Shown one piece after another: positions 1 to 9,047 of a DNA stretch of 64,000 bases; position 1 is the first letter of the stretch, and each line of letters opens with the position of its first letter. The notes under the pieces were generated by a model, which had not been told where the DNA came from, made no database searches, and saw only the letters and a program-made list of their open reading frames with translations. The DNA comes from Syntrophomonas sp. DTU019 (GTDB taxonomy: Bacteria > Bacillota > Syntrophomonadia > Syntrophomonadales > Syntrophomonadaceae). The DNA lies in the NCBI GenBank assembly GCA_913757435.1, contig CAJYDM010000001.1, positions 186,001 through 250,000 on the forward strand, written 5' to 3'. The position numbers and the translations under genes were made by a program.

Positions 1-405
1 CACCAGGTGAGCGACCACTTCGGTATCGGTTTCCGATACGAAATCATGGCCCTCCAGTATCAGTTGTTTCCTTAAGGAAGCATAGTTCTCGATAATGCCG
101 TTATGCACCACCGCAACACGCCCGCTGCAGTCGTTGTGAGGGTGTGCATTGCGGTCGCTGGGAACCCCATGGGTAGCCCAGCGGGTGTGCCCGATACCCA
201 AAACGCTGGCGGGAAAATCCTGTAGACAGTCGACCAACTCTGCCAGGCGCCCTTTACGTTTAAGCACCTCCAGGTGGTCGACTGCTCCGTTGCGGTAAAC
301 CACGATCCCAGCCGAATCATAACCTCGGTATTCCAGTCGGCTCAATCCCTCTATAATTACCGGCACAGCATCAGACTGGCCGATATAACCCATAATTCCA
401 CACAT
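1..405 (-). CDS. glmS: Glutamine--fructose-6-phosphate aminotransferase, N-terminal part (cut by window edge)
   Basis: Makes glucosamine-6-phosphate from fructose-6-phosphate and glutamine, the first step of UDP-GlcNAc and cell-wall synthesis in the cytosol. Only the first 135 codons are present; the gene runs off the left edge. The start is ATG at 405-403, so that the catalytic Cys is residue 2 (MCGIMGYIG) as the Ntn glutaminase domain requires. Further glutaminase motifs are [19 protein letters not shown] and HNGIIENY. The ribozyme just upstream confirms the identity. The reading frame is clean here, unlike the neighbouring glmM. Confidence 0.97.
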   Translation of the reverse strand, partial: MCGIMGYIGQSDAVPVIIEGLSRLEYRGYDSAGIVVYRNGAVDHLEVLKRKGRLAELVDCLQDFPASVLGIGHTRWATHGVPSDRNAHPHNDCSGRVAVVHNGIIENYASLRKQLILEGHDFVSETDTEVVAHLV

Positions 406-454
406 ATATAATTTCGAACCTCCGTCAGATATAAATTCAATTTAGAGAACGCCA

Positions 455-639
455 TAAAACAGGCCGGGAACGTGGTTCCCGACTCTTCCAATATGGGCTT
501 CCACATGAAGGCCCTTTGTCGCAGGCATTGCTGCCTGTTTTACTGGCCTCCTGACGGTGGTGGGCACCGGGGCATCCGCCGAACGATTCGATAAACCTCC
601 TCGTCAACCCGCAGTATAAAACAAAGCGGGTCCAGGCGC
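455..639 (-). ncRNA. glmS ribozyme (glucosamine-6-phosphate-activated self-cleaving riboswitch)
   Basis: On the minus strand the region reads CAGCGCC at the expected cleavage site (A at 640, G1 at 639). It is followed by the conserved core GACGAGGAGGTTTATCGAA and CGGCGGATGCC at about 606-570, nearly identical to the Bacillus subtilis glmS ribozyme core. It sits directly upstream of glmS. The family binds GlcN6P as coenzyme, cleaves its own 5' end and exposes the downstream mRNA to RNase J decay. The 3' boundary is approximate and taken from the last visible paired elements before the glmS ribosome-binding site. Confidence 0.95.
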
Positions 640-644
640 TGACT

Positions 645-1994
645 TTATTGTTTGGCTACCTCTTCCACTGCTTTCTTGATATCATTGATCACTTCCTTTA
701 ACAGATAATGGTCCGGCCTGAGCCATAAGCCTGACCAGCGGTTCAGTTCCTGAAGGTCTCAACACCAGTTTGCCCCATTCCCCAACCTGGTTTCAGCATC
801 GGCCAGAGCGGCTTGCACCAGATCATGGCTTAGCACCGCTTCCTTATTCTCGATGCGCATTGACCAGTAATTGAGGATATTTCTCCATTTCCGGCCCAGT
901 TCAGACAGACTCAAACCAGTCCGTTGCATCACCTCCACCAGTTTGATTGAAGTCAACAGACCGTCTCCGGTGTTGGCATACTGTTTGAAAATAATGTGCC
1001 CCGACTGCTCGCCACCTAGCAGAGCTCCGGTTTCCACCATTTTTTCCAACACATAGCGATCCCCCACCTTGCAGCTGTCGACCCTCACATTCTCCCTCCG
1101 CAGAGCGATCTCAAAGCCGATATTGCTCATTACCGTAGCCACCACTGAGGCAGGCTTAAGAAGCTTCTGGCGGCGCATATCCAGAGCGCAGATCAGCATA
1201 ATATGATCGCCGTCAAGTTCATTGCCCTTTTCATCTATGGCAATGCAGCGGTCAGCATCACCATCATATGCGATGCCTAAATCGGCGTGGTAATGCAGCA
1301 CCGCCTTTTTCAACGGCTCGGTATGGGTGGAACCGCAACGGTCATTGATATTGATGCCATTCGGCTTGTCGCCAATGCTTATGACCCGTGCGCCCAGGCG
1401 CTGCCACAACTCTGGAGCTACATGGTAAGCCGCCCCGTTGGCACAGTCTAGAACCACTGTCATGCCCTGTAGATCCATGTTCCCGACGCAGCAGGAGCAA
1501 AGATGCTGCAAATAACTCTGGTTGGCGGCTTCCACACTGTAAACCCGGCCTACATCAGGTCCCTGCGGCCTGCTCAAGCCTTCGGTACCGTGTTGCACCA
1601 ACTCCTCAATCTTATGTTCTATCTCATCGGGTAGTTTATATCCTGCCGGGCCGAAGAATTTGATGCCATTATCTTCAACCGGGTTGTGTGATGCAGAAAT
1701 CACTATACCGCAATTGGCCTGATATTTTTCTGTCAAATAGGCCACCGCCGGAGTAGGGACTATTCCTGCGGTCAAGACGTCCGCACCGGTGGAACATATT
1801 CCCGCTAAAAGGGCGGATTCAAGCATATCCCCGGATATGCGGGTATCTTTACCTACTAAAATTCGCGGCCTTCCCGCAGGATTCTGCTGCGCCAGTATAT
1901 AGCTGCCCGCCCGCCCCAGTTTAAAGGCCAGCTCGGCTGTTAAATCCAAATTGGCGATGCCTCTGACTCCATCTGTACCGAATAAACTCCCCAC
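645..1994 (-). CDS. glmM: Phosphoglucosamine mutase, C-terminus frameshifted
   Basis: Converts glucosamine-6-phosphate to glucosamine-1-phosphate. The N-terminal part reads intact from ATG 1994 (MGSLFGTDGVRG), with the active-site serine loop ISASHNP, the metal loop DGDADR and the sugar loop GEQSGH. The frame then breaks near 772, where a run of four G should be five, and stops at 759. The lost C-terminal phosphate-binding motif RPSGTEPLVR continues in the next frame. A second break near 715 (GGCC where GGGCCC is expected) returns the tail to the frame that ends at TAA 647-645. Repairing these gives about 450 residues, the normal length. The gene is essential in relatives, so sequence error is likelier than decay. 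It lies between the FAD protein and the ribozyme. Confidence 0.93.
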
Positions 1995-2078
1995 GGTTGT
2001 AATCCTCCTGCATGAACGTCGTGTTGATTGCTAGAGCATAACCTTATTATACTTTTTTGTCAATACGCTTTAGCAGCT

Positions 2079-3718
2079 CTAGTCTTGCAGATTGCGGGCC
2101 GGGCATAGCGATTGATGCTGCAAGAGATGCGCCTGCTCAGGAGGACTGTACCTGGCAATGATGGTTTCCGCAGCCTTAAGTCCATCCACTGCCGAGCTGA
2201 TAATACCTCCAGCATAACCAGCGCCCTCCCCGACAGGGTACAAATTGTCAATATCCACCGAATGCATGGCACCATTCCGAAGTATACGCAGTGGCGCTGA
2301 GGTGCGGGTCTCCACTGCCGTCAATACCGCCCGGGGGTGTATAAAACCGGGCATTTTCTTATTCCAGGACAACATAGCCTTGGTCAGGCTGCTGCACCAG
2401 GAAGGAGGCAAAAGCTGCCACAGATCGCTGGGAGTTACCCCAGGCCGATAGGTGGCTATGGAACCCTGCAGGGTATTACTGGGCTGCCTGGAAATGAAGT
2501 CAGTCATCATTTGCGCCGGTGCCTTATAGCTCCCCTGACCCATACGATAAGCCCGATTCTCCAGTTGCTCTTGAAGATACATCCCCCCCAGGGCAGTGTG
2601 ATCCCAGTCTCCCGGGTTGACTGTCACTACCAGGGCAGCATTAGCTATGCCCGAGTCACGACCGCTATAACTCATGCCGTTGGTAACCACCTGCTCTGCT
2701 GCTGAGGCCGAAGCCACTACCAAACCTCCCGGACACATGCAGAAGGTATACACCCCACGTTGATTTTGCTCATCCTGAAAGGTCAGCTGATAATCAGCCG
2801 AGCCCAGACGGGGATGCCCCGCATATTTTCCATACTGGGTAGAATCCACCCAGGCCTGGGGGTGCTCGGTACGCAGCCCTATGGCAAAAGACTTGGGGGT
2901 GATTGATACCCCGCGTTGATGGAGCAGCCGGTAAGTATCCCTGGCGCTGTTGCCTACCGCCAACACCAGCAGAGAACAGTCCACCTCCAGGCAGTTATTT
3001 ATTATTATGCTTTCAATACATGCATTGTTAATTAAAATGTCTGTGAGCTTGGCATCGAAGTATATCTCTCCGCCAAGATTTAGTATCTCCCGGCGGATGC
3101 CTTTGACTACATTCCTGATGCCATCAGTGCCGACATGGGGCTTTTTCTCATAGCGAATGGCAGGTGACGCTCCATGGGCAACAAAGACATCCAGGACCTG
3201 ACCTACCCTCCGGTCCCAGCGCGGGTAGTCAGTTTACCGTCTGAGAACGTACCCGCCCACCCTCGCCGAACTGAGTATTGCTGCGTTGATCCAGAATCCC
3301 TTCGCCAGAATCTTTTAACCCGATCAACCCGGCGATCAACATCTCCTCCCTGTTCAATCAATATAGGCCGATAGCCATGGTAAGCCAGGAGCCGGGCAGC
3401 AAACAAGCCTGCCGGACCGCCGCCCACGATAATTGGGGGAGTGCGCAGAGAGGCTTCACCCGGGACAGGAACCCATGGCACCAATTCCTCCAGTGGAGCA
3501 ACCTGAGGATTATTTTCAATCACCACATCTTCAGGCAGTTCCACCCCCAGGGTGACATTGAAGTGCACCTCCTGGCGGCGGGCGTCCACAGCCTCGCGGA
3601 GCACCCAGACCCGACCCAGGTGATGGGCCAATAATTTCAAAACCCTGGCTGCGGCAACCCTAAGATCGCTTTCCTGATAATCCAGGGGCACTTTGACATT
3701 TTTTATTCTGATCCTCAT
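2079..3718 (-). CDS. FAD-dependent oxidoreductase of the COG2509 type, frameshifted
   Basis: Uncharacterised flavoprotein often found between cdaR and glmM in Clostridia. The start at ATG 3718 overlaps the cdaR stop by four bases. An N-terminal alpha/beta region is followed by the FAD-binding GGGPAGLFAARLL and a GTFSDGKLTTR segment. The frame breaks near 3310 (TGGCGAA where TGGGCCGAA fits the family), near 3258 (GGG for GGGG) and near 3220 (GGG for GGGG). The rest continues without further breaks to 2079 and includes YPVGEGAGYAGGI near the C-terminus. Each break is explained by lost bases in a short G or C run and the sense is preserved on both sides, so this looks like an intact gene with sequence errors. 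The substrate is unknown. Confidence 0.82.
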
Positions 3719-4636
3719 GACTGTTCCTCAGTGCTGCTTCTTACGGTGACATTCACTATAACCCGGGCAGGAAACACAGTGATCCCCTGCGGAACCGTAA
3801 GCTCTATTTCCTGTTGGAAAGATTGGCTCTTTTCAGTCAGATCTACCATCTCCGTTGGGATAAAAGCCAGGTTATCGACTACGCTGCTTTTTCCCATAAC
3901 CTTTACTGCAGCCGGTTGAGCTGACAGCTCGATCACCTCAAAACCGGGTGCTATGATACCCCCGGTGACCACCGTAACCGGCAGCTCTTTGGCGGTCTGT
4001 CGGGGGGCCACCACCGCGTGTATGCTGGCCTGGCGCGGCATAAGCTCGAAACTGCCACCTACCGACTTGCCATTAACATCCCGGGCTGACAGATTCACCA
4101 TTTGGGAGGTTATATCCGCAGTCTGGCTTAAATCTATCTCTGCTACCACATGATCGATATTTCTGATAACGGCTTCCTCCCCCCTGACCAGGCATTTGTC
4201 AGGATTGACCATGATATCTAACAATTCATAGTCTGAAGGAGGGTTGCGGGTAACACGATGAGTTATGTTGAAAACACGTTCCTGCTGGCCGGCCAGAAGA
4301 ACCTGCACCGTTCGTGGCTGAGGTCTGGTCAGAATGGCTCCGGTCCCCGGTTCCACCTGCACCGCAACATCATAGACCCCGGCTTCATAGCCATTGAGAT
4401 CGACATAGGCCTTCACTGCGGCATTCTTTCATTATCCCCCACAGCTTGATGGTAACCTGCTCCGGCCCTTTAGCGTTCAAACCGGCAGGTACATTGCCGA
4501 TACTCCAGGGCACCACGGCCCTGGTTCTGGCCGGTAGCGGCCCTGCCCTGATTTACCACGTAAGCCCACAGCAGTATGGACATAATTACGGAGATTATTT
4601 TAAGTCCTGTCTTTTTCGGTTTATTTCCTGGTTCAT
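3715..4636 (-). CDS. cdaR: YbbR-domain protein, CdaA regulator, frameshifted
   Basis: Membrane-anchored partner of the diadenylate cyclase CdaA, with repeated extracellular YbbR domains. The proposed start is ATG 4636 behind AGGAGGTGG. One transmembrane helix (KIISVIMSILLWAYVVNQG) is followed by YbbR repeats, e.g. VTIKLWG, and by a later intact stretch from 4416 to the stop at 3715. Four breaks (A run near 4620, G run near 4550, G run near 4432, GG near 4417) are all single-base contractions whose repair gives one continuous protein. It overlaps the downstream FAD protein and follows cdaA directly, the usual cdaA-cdaR-glmM order. Confidence 0.85.
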
Positions 4637-4696
4637 ATTGCCCGAACCACCTCCTGCGGAAACTTTCACTAACTGGGCTTCTGTATGAACTCAGGT

Positions 4697-5460
4697 TCAA
4701 TGCCTGCCTGGGTGATTCTCATCTGGGAAAGTAGTCAGCTGTCCTTCCGGGCCAACGATATCTGGCCGGTTTCTTCCGAGACTATCACCGCCAGAGCATC
4801 GGAAATTTCGCTGATCCCCAAGCCGGCGCGATGCCGGGTGCCCAATCTCAGGCTGAGGTTGGGATTATCGCTTAAAGGCAGGAAACACGCAGCCCGCTGC
4901 AGTCGTCCTCCGGCTATCACCGCAGCTCCGTCGTGGAGTGGGGAATTAGGCCAGAATACATTTACTAACAGGCTGCTGCTGACCACCGCATCCAACAACA
5001 CCCCGCTGGCGGCATGTTCCCCAATGCCAGTCTCCCGGGTGAGTATCATCAGCGCACCCATACGGTTACGTGACAACAGGCCGGCGGCACTGCTGACTTC
5101 AGCCAGCACGTTGTGCATGGCTTCTGGGTCCCACTGCAGATGGTGCCCAGAAAAGAAACTGCCCCGCCCGATTTGTTCCAGCAAACGGCGCAGTTCGGGC
5201 TGGAAAACAATCGGCAGGGTAATGGCAAATACTATCCACAACTTTTCCACTAACCAGGTTATCATAGCCAAGTTCAAGTAGCTGGCCAATACGGAAAACA
5301 CCAGGAGCAGCAATAGTCCCCGCAGGAGCTGTTCTGCCCTGGTTCCGCTGATCAGGCCCAAAATGCGGTATATCAGATAAGCCACGATGGAGATATCCAC
5401 CAGGCTTAAAAGCAGGTTCCACGGGCTGGCAAGCAGGCCAGACAGGAAGTTGAAATCCAA
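4697..5460 (-). CDS. cdaA: Diadenylate cyclase CdaA (C-terminal codons frameshifted)
   Basis: Makes c-di-AMP from two ATP at the membrane; in relatives it controls potassium and osmolyte transport and cell-wall balance. Three N-terminal membrane helices (about residues 8-75) precede the DAC domain, which keeps the active-site motifs LHDGAAVI and GTRHRA. The frame as read stops at 4735. Adding one G in the CCCGG run near 4750 instead gives an extended tail ending at 4697, closer to the family length of about 255-275. The neighbours thiN upstream and cdaR downstream fit the conserved cluster. Confidence 0.94.
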
Positions 5461-5525
5461 ATCCCTATCCTCCGATTTGTGATTAAACCACTTCTATTAT
5501 AAGTATTCCCCTGCTCCTTGCCAAA

Positions 5526-6179
5526 TCAAGCCAGCCGCTCTGCTGACTTTAAAAAATGAAAAACCGCCAGGACTCCGTCTTCAACACTGATTTCGCCACA
5601 TTCATCGGCTAGAGTATTAGATACCGTATAGGGATTCTTCTTTTCTAAGACTACATTTTCCAAAGGGTACTCGAAGCCTTTTTCGCACACCCCCAGAGCT
5701 TTTTCACTGAGTGGCAGCACAGATACCACATCGCCTTTTTGGCCGGTTATTATGATGCGACGCGCCGTCAGATAGACGATGCAATCCGGAGAGAAATGGG
5801 TCACCTGTTTGCCCATGATGGCCATTTCAATGCCGCTGTACAGATTGCTCAAGGTATGGTCCAGTCTCTTGCCCAGGGTACCCAGGAATAAAACCTCATC
5901 GGCCTCCAGTTCTTCAGCCAGGGATAAGGCCAATTGTGTATCGGTGAAGTCTTTGCGCCGTGGGTATTTCTTCACCACTGCCCGCTGGGCTTCAAAGTAT
6001 TCCTTTACCTCCGGCCTGATGGAATCCATATCACCGACGATATATGCTGGCATAAGGCCTAATTCATAAGCATAATTGGCCCCCCCGTCGGCACATATGA
6101 TAATATCGCCTGCTGATATAACGCGGCGGTATTCCCTTAAAGGACCGTACTCGCCATTGGCGAGAACCACGCATTTCAT
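5526..6179 (-). CDS. thiN: Thiamine pyrophosphokinase
   Basis: Transfers pyrophosphate from ATP to thiamine to make the cofactor thiamine pyrophosphate. The start is ATG 6179, spaced six bases from AGGTGA; a GTG one codon earlier is less well placed. Family motifs are CADGGANYA near residue 30, VGDMDSI near 50, the metal-binding DFTDTQLAL near 78 and LGKRLDHTLSN near 105. About 217 residues, the normal size. It is the first gene of the leftward cluster leading into cdaA, 65 bp away. The role is salvage of thiamine rather than de novo synthesis. Confidence 0.93.
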   Translation of the reverse strand: MKCVVLANGEYGPLREYRRVISAGDIIICADGGANYAYELGLMPAYIVGDMDSIRPEVKEYFEAQRAVVKKYPRRKDFTDTQLALSLAEELEADEVLFLGTLGKRLDHTLSNLYSGIEMAIMGKQVTHFSPDCIVYLTARRIIITGQKGDVVSVLPLSEKALGVCEKGFEYPLENVVLEKKNPYTVSNTLADECGEISVEDGVLAVFHFLKSAERLA

Positions 6180-6333
6180 CACTAATCACCTATTCTTCTA
6201 ATATTTGTGCCTAAATTATCCATATTGTCTTATATTATATTATATCGACAGGTTTTGTGAGGACTTAAAGCTAAATACGCCATATTAATAATAATTTAGC
6301 GACGACTCGGCAGCTTTATTCTATTTAAGCAAA

Positions 6334-6362
6334 TTGACAAGGAAAAACAGTATCATTATAAT
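6334..6362 (+). promoter_or_regulatory. Sigma-A promoter of the ferredoxin gene
   Basis: TTGACA at 6334-6339 and TATAAT at 6357-6362 are separated by exactly 17 bases and lie about 40 bases upstream of the ferredoxin start. Both hexamers match the sigma-A consensus perfectly, so strong constitutive expression is expected. Confidence 0.88.
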
Positions 6363-6399
6363 TCATATTAGTGCAAATGGAGCAAAGGAGGCGAATCCA

Positions 6400-6576
6400 G
6401 TGGCCTACGTCATTAATGATGATTGTATTTCATGCGGGGTATGTGTAGATGAATGCCCGGTAGAGGCAATAAGTGAAGGGGACGACAAATACGTGATTGA
6501 CCCTGATCTGTGCACCGATTGCGGATCTTGTGCCGATATATGCCCAGTTGATGCACCACAGCCGGAAGAAGGCTAA
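6400..6576 (+). CDS. 2[4Fe-4S] ferredoxin
   Basis: Small low-potential electron carrier of 58 residues. The start is GTG 6400, seven bases behind AGGAGG; a longer reading from 6334 would begin inside the promoter and is rejected. Two clusters are bound by CISCGVCVDECP (Cys 9, 12, 15, 19) and CTDCGSCADICP (Cys 38, 41, 44, 48), with the usual pseudo-twofold symmetry and an acidic surface. It is monocistronic, between its own promoter and a terminator. In anaerobes such proteins serve pyruvate:ferredoxin oxidoreductase, hydrogenases and electron bifurcation; the specific partner is not evident here. Confidence 0.96.
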   Translation: MAYVINDDCISCGVCVDECPVEAISEGDDKYVIDPDLCTDCGSCADICPVDAPQPEEG

Positions 6577-6589
6577 TAAAGGCATCATT

Positions 6590-6613
6590 AAAAAACCCGT
6601 TCGCGGGTTTTTT
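6590..6613. terminator. Bidirectional intrinsic terminator
   Basis: AAAAAACCCG-TTCG-CGGGTTTTTT, a perfect stem with a TTCG loop and T tracts on both strands. It serves the ferredoxin gene (plus strand) and trmL (minus strand). Confidence 0.93.
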
Positions 6614-6632
6614 CGCTTTTTCTGTCAAGATA

Positions 6633-7091
6633 TTACTTTATTCCGGGGAAACCCTGTTGACGTAAGGCCTCAAATAGCAGTATTGCGGCGCTGTTGGCCA
6701 GATTTAAAGATCTTCCCAGATCGCGCATAGGTATGCGAATGGTGTATTCACGGTATTCTTCCAACAAATCCTGGGGCAGTCCCTGAGTTTCACGACCCAA
6801 AACGAAAAAATCGTCATGACGATACAATATCTCGGTATACCTTTGCCCCGCCTTGGTAGTAGCCAAATAGAAATTACATTCCTTATAGGCCGCCCTTACC
6901 TCTGCGAAGTTATTCCATACCTTGACCTCCACCTGGTCCCAGTAATCCAGCCCCGCCCTTTTTAAATAACGGTCCTCAAGAGAGAATCCCAGCGGTTTAA
7001 CCAGATGCAGAACTGTACCAGTCAAAGCACAGGTTCGGGCAATGTTGCCGGTATTCTGCGGTATTTCCGGTTCTATCAATAATATGTGCAT
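6633..7091 (-). CDS. trmL: tRNA (cytidine/uridine(34)-2'-O)-methyltransferase
   Basis: SPOUT-class methyltransferase that 2'-O-methylates the wobble base of tRNA-Leu isoacceptors using SAM. 152 residues, the normal length. Signature segments are IPQNTGNIARTC near residue 10, VLGRETQGLP near 98 and the knot motif RIPMRDLGRSLNLANSAAI near 120. It is convergent with the ferredoxin gene across a shared terminator and stands alone on its strand. Confidence 0.95.
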   Translation of the reverse strand: MHILLIEPEIPQNTGNIARTCALTGTVLHLVKPLGFSLEDRYLKRAGLDYWDQVEVKVWNNFAEVRAAYKECNFYLATTKAGQRYTEILYRHDDFFVLGRETQGLPQDLLEEYREYTIRIPMRDLGRSLNLANSAAILLFEALRQQGFPGIK

Positions 7092-7198
7092 AAGCCCTCC
7101 AAAAAACTAAAATGCAAACTGAAAATATTATAACCCTTTGTTTCCCAGTAATAGCAACCCAGCAGTCGGAAAAACTAACGAAAAAAGGTGGGATTTCA

Positions 7199-8161
7199 TT
7201 GCCCAGATCGAAATCGTATAAAACTCTGGCTGTAATAATGGTCTTTGGCCTCTTAATGGCTCTGGGAGGCTGTCAGCAAGCTGCCAAAAAGCCGGAACAA
7301 CCGGGGCAGTTGGCCCCAGAAGTGCAGAAATACAATGCTGAACCAACCATAAGCCTGTATCGTAGTGATTCCGGCAAGGTTGACAACCTGAAGCTGGAAC
7401 AATACGTTAAAGGTGTGGTAGCCGGTGAGATAGGGCCCAAGTTTCCCATGGAAACCTTAAAGGCGCAGGCTATCATCGCCCGCACCATGACTTTGACTCT
7501 CTTAGAGTATGAGAATGGAACCCGCGGCAAACACAACACCGATGCCAGCGATGATCATACCGAGTTCCAGGCGTATAACGAAAAAGCTATCAATGATAAT
7601 ATCTCCAAGGCCGTCGAGGAAACCCGGGGCCAGGTTATGACCATCAATGGCAAGTTCGTTTATGCGCTGTTCCACTCGGCTTCTAACGGTAAGACCGCCA
7701 GTATTGAAGAAGGCTTTCCCAAACTGGCCGACGCCGCCCCTTATCTGGTTCCAGTTGCTACAGACGGGATAAGCAAAGCACCTGAAAAATACAAAGCCTG
7801 GACAGTGCGTGTGCCGCGCAGCACGGTTAAAAAGATTATGGGTCCAGCAGCCGGCAACCTGAACGATATCAGCATTGCCCAAACCGGCCCTTCCGGGCGG
7901 GTAACCACGATTAAAGCCGGTGAAGCCACTATCAGCGCCGTTGAGTTAAGAGAAAAAATCGGTTTTGACAAGTTGTACTCTACCCAAATCAGCAGTATCA
8001 AACCCCAGGGTAATTATATAGTCTTCACCGGTTCCGGCTGGGGCCACGGGGTGGGCATGGATCAATGGGGAGCCAATCTTATGGCTGAGCAGGGCAAGAC
8101 CGCCCGCGAAATCGTGGAGCATTATTATCCACAGGCGCAGATTACACAGCTCTATCAGTAA
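7199..8161 (+). CDS. SpoIID/LytB-domain lipoprotein
   Basis: Likely exported peptidoglycan-modifying protein. SpoIID proteins are lytic transglycosylases acting on denuded glycan during engulfment; this one may be a vegetative or sporulation paralogue. The start is TTG 7199 behind AAGGTGGG, giving 320 residues. The N-terminus is a lipoprotein signal ending LMALGGC. The SpoIID domain begins at LEQYVKGVVAGE (about residue 70), continues through ALKAQ-like and SNGKTAS segments, and ends with GSGWGHGVGMDQWGA. It lacks the SpoIID transmembrane anchor, and the lipid anchor replaces it. No spo gene neighbours are present. Confidence 0.88.
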   Translation: MPRSKSYKTLAVIMVFGLLMALGGCQQAAKKPEQPGQLAPEVQKYNAEPTISLYRSDSGKVDNLKLEQYVKGVVAGEIGPKFPMETLKAQAIIARTMTLTLLEYENGTRGKHNTDASDDHTEFQAYNEKAINDNISKAVEETRGQVMTINGKFVYALFHSASNGKTASIEEGFPKLADAAPYLVPVATDGISKAPEKYKAWTVRVPRSTVKKIMGPAAGNLNDISIAQTGPSGRVTTIKAGEATISAVELREKIGFDKLYSTQISSIKPQGNYIVFTGSGWGHGVGMDQWGANLMAEQGKTAREIVEHYYPQAQITQLYQ

Positions 8162-8346
8162 ATAGCGCCAGCCCAGTGTTATCGGTTGGACTGTATTTTT
8201 AGACTAACGCTCCTGCAGCTTCTGACTTTATGGTCAAATAAGCGGCGATATACATTTACAGCCGGTGGCAACCTTTGTTTTGTGGTTCCCAAATAGGCAT
8301 AAATGCAGATTTCCAGCCCTGGGTATGGCCTATATCCAGGGTGTCA

Positions 8347-8388
8347 GGGGGAAGAGGGTTATTGACAACACCATAACCCTCTCCCCCC
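8347..8388. repeat. Strong inverted repeat (possible terminator)
   Basis: GGGGGAAGAGGGTTAT at 8347-8362 pairs with the complementary ATAACCCTCTCCCCCC at 8373-8388, with one mismatch and a ten-base loop. It lies between the convergent SpoIID gene and the toxin remnant. No long T tract follows on either strand, so a terminator role is plausible but not certain. Confidence 0.6.
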
Positions 8389-8421
8389 GACATATTTTAC
8401 CGATTGTTAACAATCCCGTGT

Positions 8422-8532
8422 TTAATCCACCCCGCTCAGCACAATCGACCATTTGGTAGTAACCGTATCAATTTCATCCCAATCCTCATAGGCCAGCGGC
8501 GTATACCGCATACGATTGTCCTCACTCTCCAT
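8422..8532 (-). pseudogene. Truncated RelE/ParE-family toxin remnant
   Basis: A 36-codon reading frame starting at ATG 8532, nine bases behind the antitoxin stop. The segment MRYTPLAYEDWDEID resembles the start of RelE/ParE toxins (typically RLTPLAYEDLDEI). It then diverges and stops after about a third of the normal 90-100 residues. No continuation was seen downstream in another frame. The toxin is therefore probably dead. Confidence 0.6.
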
Positions 8533-8541
8533 GCTTATTCC

Positions 8542-8784
8542 TCAGCCGCTTAAATACATCATCTCCATCCAGAAGGGGTAGGCCTCCTCAACCTGGCGTT
8601 CAGCGGCACCGAGCTTCCGATAGATTTCCAAAAGCCCCATTTGCTTGTCGCGGGTATCCATGCTCATCACAACAAGGTGGCCGGTATGGTTTTTGGTGAT
8701 AAAAACCGGTTCATTTTTTTGGCAGCACAGTTCGGAAATATTTACGGTGTCACACAAGTCAGCCATTGGTCGAATCGTTGGCAT
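8542..8784 (-). CDS. Phd/YefM-family antitoxin
   Basis: Eighty-residue protein beginning MPTIRPMADL and containing NEPVFITKNHTGHLVVMS, the typical YefM/Phd DNA-binding fold core. Such antitoxins bind their own promoter and neutralise a RelE-type toxin. The C-terminal part, which normally wraps the toxin, looks diverged, and the adjacent toxin is truncated. This is probably the remnant of a type II toxin-antitoxin locus that may still repress its own promoter. Position between a housekeeping gene and an efflux gene fits an insertion spot for accessory DNA. Confidence 0.8.
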   Translation of the reverse strand: MPTIRPMADLCDTVNISELCCQKNEPVFITKNHTGHLVVMSMDTRDKQMGLLEIYRKLGAAERQVEEAYPFWMEMMYLSG

Positions 8785-8991
8785 AACAACCAGCTCTTTC
8801 CCACCTGTAGAAAAGCAGAATTATAGGTAACAGTTCAAGCATAGTTATGACTGATCTTGACACAATTTAGTGTCGTTACGCGGCTTGTTGCCCCAGCTGA
8901 TCCATTTATTTTGAAGAGCGGGTAAACCTGGCAAGCTTAAGTGGTCAGTATGGTTTGATTACACAGCCAAATTCTAAGATATTGATAGATT

Positions 8992-9020
8992 TTGACAACT
9001 CGCTGCGCATACCCTAGGAT
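8992..9020 (+). promoter_or_regulatory. Probable sigma-A promoter of the MFS gene
   Basis: TTGACA at 8992-8997 and TAGGAT at 9015-9020 with a 17-base spacer, 27 bases upstream of the MFS start codon. The -10 differs from consensus at one important position. Confidence 0.65.
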
Positions 9021-9047
9021 ATTTACTGGAATGGCTTCTCAAATGAA

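Noticed and set aside
645-4780. Calling glmM, cdaR and the FAD protein pseudogenes
   Set aside because: Every break is a homopolymer contraction with conserved sense on both sides, and the genes are central to metabolism; sequence error is more likely.
6334-6576. Longer ferredoxin reading frame starting at TTG 6334
   Set aside because: That TTG is the -35 box of the promoter; GTG 6400 has AGGAGG at ideal spacing and gives the normal length.
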